Part shown: in pieces, positions 7,310 to 8,940 of the stretch | Position numbering within the stretch: the stretch's first letter is position 1 | Layout of the letters: the number at the start of each line of letters is the position of its first letter | Source of the DNA: Bacteroides sp. | Lineage (GTDB): Bacteria; Bacteroidota; Bacteroidia; Bacteroidales; Bacteroidaceae | Direction: 5' to 3' | Assembly: GCA_021204375.1 (NCBI GenBank) | Contig: JAJPZL010000300.1 | Location: 1-8,940, forward strand | DNA: 8,940 nt | Position numbers and translations under genes: made by a program | Notes under the pieces: generated by a model | What the model saw: the letters and a program-made list of their open reading frames with translations, nothing else | Told to the model about the DNA's origin: nothing | Database searches by the model: none

Positions 7310-7939
7310 ATGAAAATTAAAAACTTCATTCTGATCATTTCCGCAGCTATGTTTGCTTCCTGTGGCAGAAAAGGCAACTCCAAACAAGGAGAAGTTATCT
7401 ACGATACGATACCATATACCCAGATAACCATCGCTCCGGAATACTATTTTGACGGTGAATATATGTATATGGCCGATACTGCCGTTCTTTTGGAAGAAGC
7501 TACCGGTACCAGGCTCCCTGTTGCGATGAGAGAACACTCCATTACGGCCGAAACAAACTACCGTGACCTTCAGCCCGAAGCCGGAGAATATGTGTTTGCC
7601 CGTTTTTATGGCTATATGGCAGATAAACACGCGGACGAGGAGGGATCTGCACAGCAACTGGTCATCACCCATGTGATAGAGATAGAGAAGAATAAAAAGG
7701 CAGACAAGAACCGGAATCTGACGGCTGTTTATAACGGAGAGGGAGAATCTCTCAGCCTGCTTTCCGATCATACCTTTGGATGGAAAAAACCCGGTAACCA
7801 GATAAACGGAAAGTGGTATCTTGTCTCCGAAGATCAGTTGGTCCTTATGTCGGGTACAGGAAACCATTTGCTGGATATAGATCCTGAAGCGGGTACGTTG
7901 ACCACAGTATCAGAATCGCCTGTTACTCTTAAACGCTGA
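7310..7939 (+). CDS. NlpE-like lipoprotein
   Basis: A 209-residue predicted lipoprotein: a short basic N-terminus, a hydrophobic core and a FASC lipobox with acylated C18. Gly follows the Cys and the next residues are basic, so neither an inner-membrane retention signal nor the acidic surface-export signal of Bacteroidetes is seen; the likely site is the periplasmic face of the outer membrane. Residues about 50-102 (YMYMADTAV, TGTRLPVAM, LQPEAGEYVFARFYG) resemble the OB-like C-terminal module of NlpE-type proteins. Residues about 137-200 (TAVYNGEGESLSLLSDHTF, GKWYLVSEDQLVLM) resemble the beta-barrel N-terminal NlpE module, but without its CxxC; C18 is the only Cys. The modules thus appear in swapped order. 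NlpE senses envelope and lipoprotein-trafficking stress and was linked to copper in E. coli; that function is not established here. It lies 27 bp after the MBOAT gene, so it is probably in the same operon. Family assignment is by pattern only. Confidence 0.82.
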   Translation: MKIKNFILIISAAMFASCGRKGNSKQGEVIYDTIPYTQITIAPEYYFDGEYMYMADTAVLLEEATGTRLPVAMREHSITAETNYRDLQPEAGEYVFARFYGYMADKHADEEGSAQQLVITHVIEIEKNKKADKNRNLTAVYNGEGESLSLLSDHTFGWKKPGNQINGKWYLVSEDQLVLMSGTGNHLLDIDPEAGTLTTVSESPVTLKR

Positions 7940-7957
7940 AATAAATAATAAAACAGC

Positions 7958-7994
7958 AGGGCCGGTCTATCTGCTTAACAGATCAGCCGGCCCT
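7958..7994. terminator. Hairpin between convergent genes, possible bidirectional terminator
   Basis: AGGGCCGG at 7958-7965 pairs perfectly with CCGGCCCT at 7987-7994. After a three-base internal mismatch, ATCTG (7969-7973) pairs with CAGAT (7979-7983) around a CTTAA-type loop. On the minus strand the hairpin is followed by GCTGTTTTATTATTT, a reasonable T-rich tail for the dehydrogenase gene. On the plus strand the tail (ACTTATATG) is poor, so termination of the operon there is less certain. Confidence 0.6.
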
Positions 7995-8022
7995 ACTTAT
8001 ATGCAAGAACAGGGTTTTACAA

Positions 8023-8922
8023 TTACATCGTATGGTTCCCTCCGGTCACTCCATATACTTCAGCTGTTACGTAGCTTGATTCATTGGAAGCTAAGTATAC
8101 ATACACTCCTGCCAGCTCTACCGGTTGTCCGGCACGTTTAAGCGGAGTATCCTGTCCGAACTCCGGTAATTTTTCCTGGGGCTAACCACCGGAAACCTGT
8201 AAAGCTGTCCAGATAGGACCCGGAGCTACCGAGTTTGCCCGGATACCTTTTTCTGCCACCTGTTTGGCCAGTGCCCGGGTAAAGTCCATAATAGCTCCTT
8301 TGGTGGCAGCATAATCCAGTAACATGGGACTCGGCTGATAAGCCTGAATAGAGGTCGTCGTTACAATCGTACTTTCGGCCGGCATGTGAGGCAACGCTTC
8401 CTGTACGATCCAGAAGAGGGAGAATACATTGGTTGCAAATGTACTCATTAATTGCTCGGTAGTAATATCCTGAATGCTCTTTTGGACTACCTGTTTGCCG
8501 GCAACCAATGCCATAATATCCAGTCCTCCCAACTTTTCCACAGCAGTTTTTATCAACTCTCTGCAAAATTTCTCTTCACTCAAATCACCCGGAACCAGGT
8601 GTACCTTATGGCCCTCTTTTTCCAGTAACTCAGCCAGTGAGTCGGCATCCTTCTGTTCCGAAGGCAGGTAATTCACAACAATATCCGCACCTTCACGGGC
8701 AAAAGTGATCGCTACAGCACGGCCAATTCCCGAATCACCTCCGGTGATCAATGCTTTACGGCCTTTTAACCGGTTATTACCTACATAAGTCTCTTCTCCA
8801 CAATCCGGTACAGGAGTCATCTCTTCCTGTAAACCCGGAGCTTTTTGTAACTGTTTCGGATATCCTCCGGTATAATACTCACTCAGTGGATTAATTAATC
8901 CTTCATGAACTTTCTTTTTCAG
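8023..8922 (-). pseudogene. YghA-type short-chain dehydrogenase/reductase, interrupted by a stop codon and lacking a normal start
   Basis: Cytoplasmic NAD(P)-dependent oxidoreductase of the classical SDR fold, closest by eye to E. coli YghA. The frame holds the family's N-terminal extension ([11 protein letters not shown], then [20 protein letters not shown]), the nucleotide-binding [22 protein letters not shown] in the place of NNAG, and the catalytic set S191, Y204, K208 (SIQAY and DYAATK; numbered from the CTG at 8922). Two defects are visible. First, TAG at 8184-8182 falls right after QVSGG, where the family has Gln. The same frame then continues through [32 protein letters not shown] and VTGGNHTM to TAA at 8025-8023. 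Second, between the in-frame TAA at 8937-8935 and the ATG at 8820-8818 there is no ATG, GTG or TTG; CTG at 8922-8920 is where an ATG would fit ([11 protein letters not shown] follows). If translated from 8820, the product is 212 residues, with the Rossmann core but without the C-terminal 52 residues. A sequencing error is the main alternative. Confidence 0.75.
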
Positions 8923-8940
8923 CTTTAATCTATTTTAAAA

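Noticed and set aside
8182..8184. TAG read as Gln through a recoded genetic code
   Set aside because: TAG falls at a Gln position and no gene in the window ends in TAG, which fits TAG-to-Gln recoding as in some phages. But the other genes use only CAA and CAG for Gln with no in-frame TAG, and this gene also lacks a normal start, so decay is the simpler explanation.

Overview
The window looks like chromosome from a member of the order Bacteroidales, probably Parabacteroides-like (genus is inference). Three things point there: a TAnnTTTG-type promoter, A/T-rich translation starts mostly without Shine-Dalgarno sequences, and an RND permease paired with a PG0541-type small protein. There are no RNA genes, insertion sequences, CRISPR arrays or prophage signs. 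Genes are tightly packed, and the only gene-free stretches are short intergenic regions of about 120 bp or less.

Left part (1-3498): the RND-superfamily efflux permease gene runs in from the left edge, missing only a few codons. It is followed 22 bp later by a small PII-like, transporter-associated protein, and the unit ends at a strong intrinsic terminator. The periplasmic adaptor and outer-membrane channel, normally upstream, would lie outside the window.

Middle part (3510-7939): a Bacteroidales promoter drives a compact four-gene operon. It encodes an SGNH hydrolase with a large inserted domain and an intact Ser-Asp-His signature, then a second, smaller SGNH protein in which the usual catalytic His is Tyr. 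These are followed by an MBOAT membrane O-acyltransferase of the AlgI/PatA type and an NlpE-like lipoprotein. The first three genes overlap by exactly 14 nt at each junction. The combination resembles systems that move acetyl groups across the inner membrane and place them on, or remove them from, an envelope or secreted glycan (PatA/PatB/Ape for peptidoglycan, AlgI/AlgJ/AlgX for alginate). The substrate here is unknown.

Right part (7940-8940): a hairpin that could act as a bidirectional terminator separates the operon from a convergent gene on the minus strand. That gene is a YghA-type short-chain dehydrogenase. It carries an in-frame TAG at a conserved Gln position, 52 codons before the natural stop, and has no ATG/GTG/TTG start for its conserved N-terminal extension. 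It is most likely a recent pseudogene, or expressed as a truncated protein.

The most interesting points are the O-acylation operon with its possibly inactive second SGNH protein, the lipoprotein with NlpE-like modules in apparently swapped order, and the double lesion in the dehydrogenase gene.
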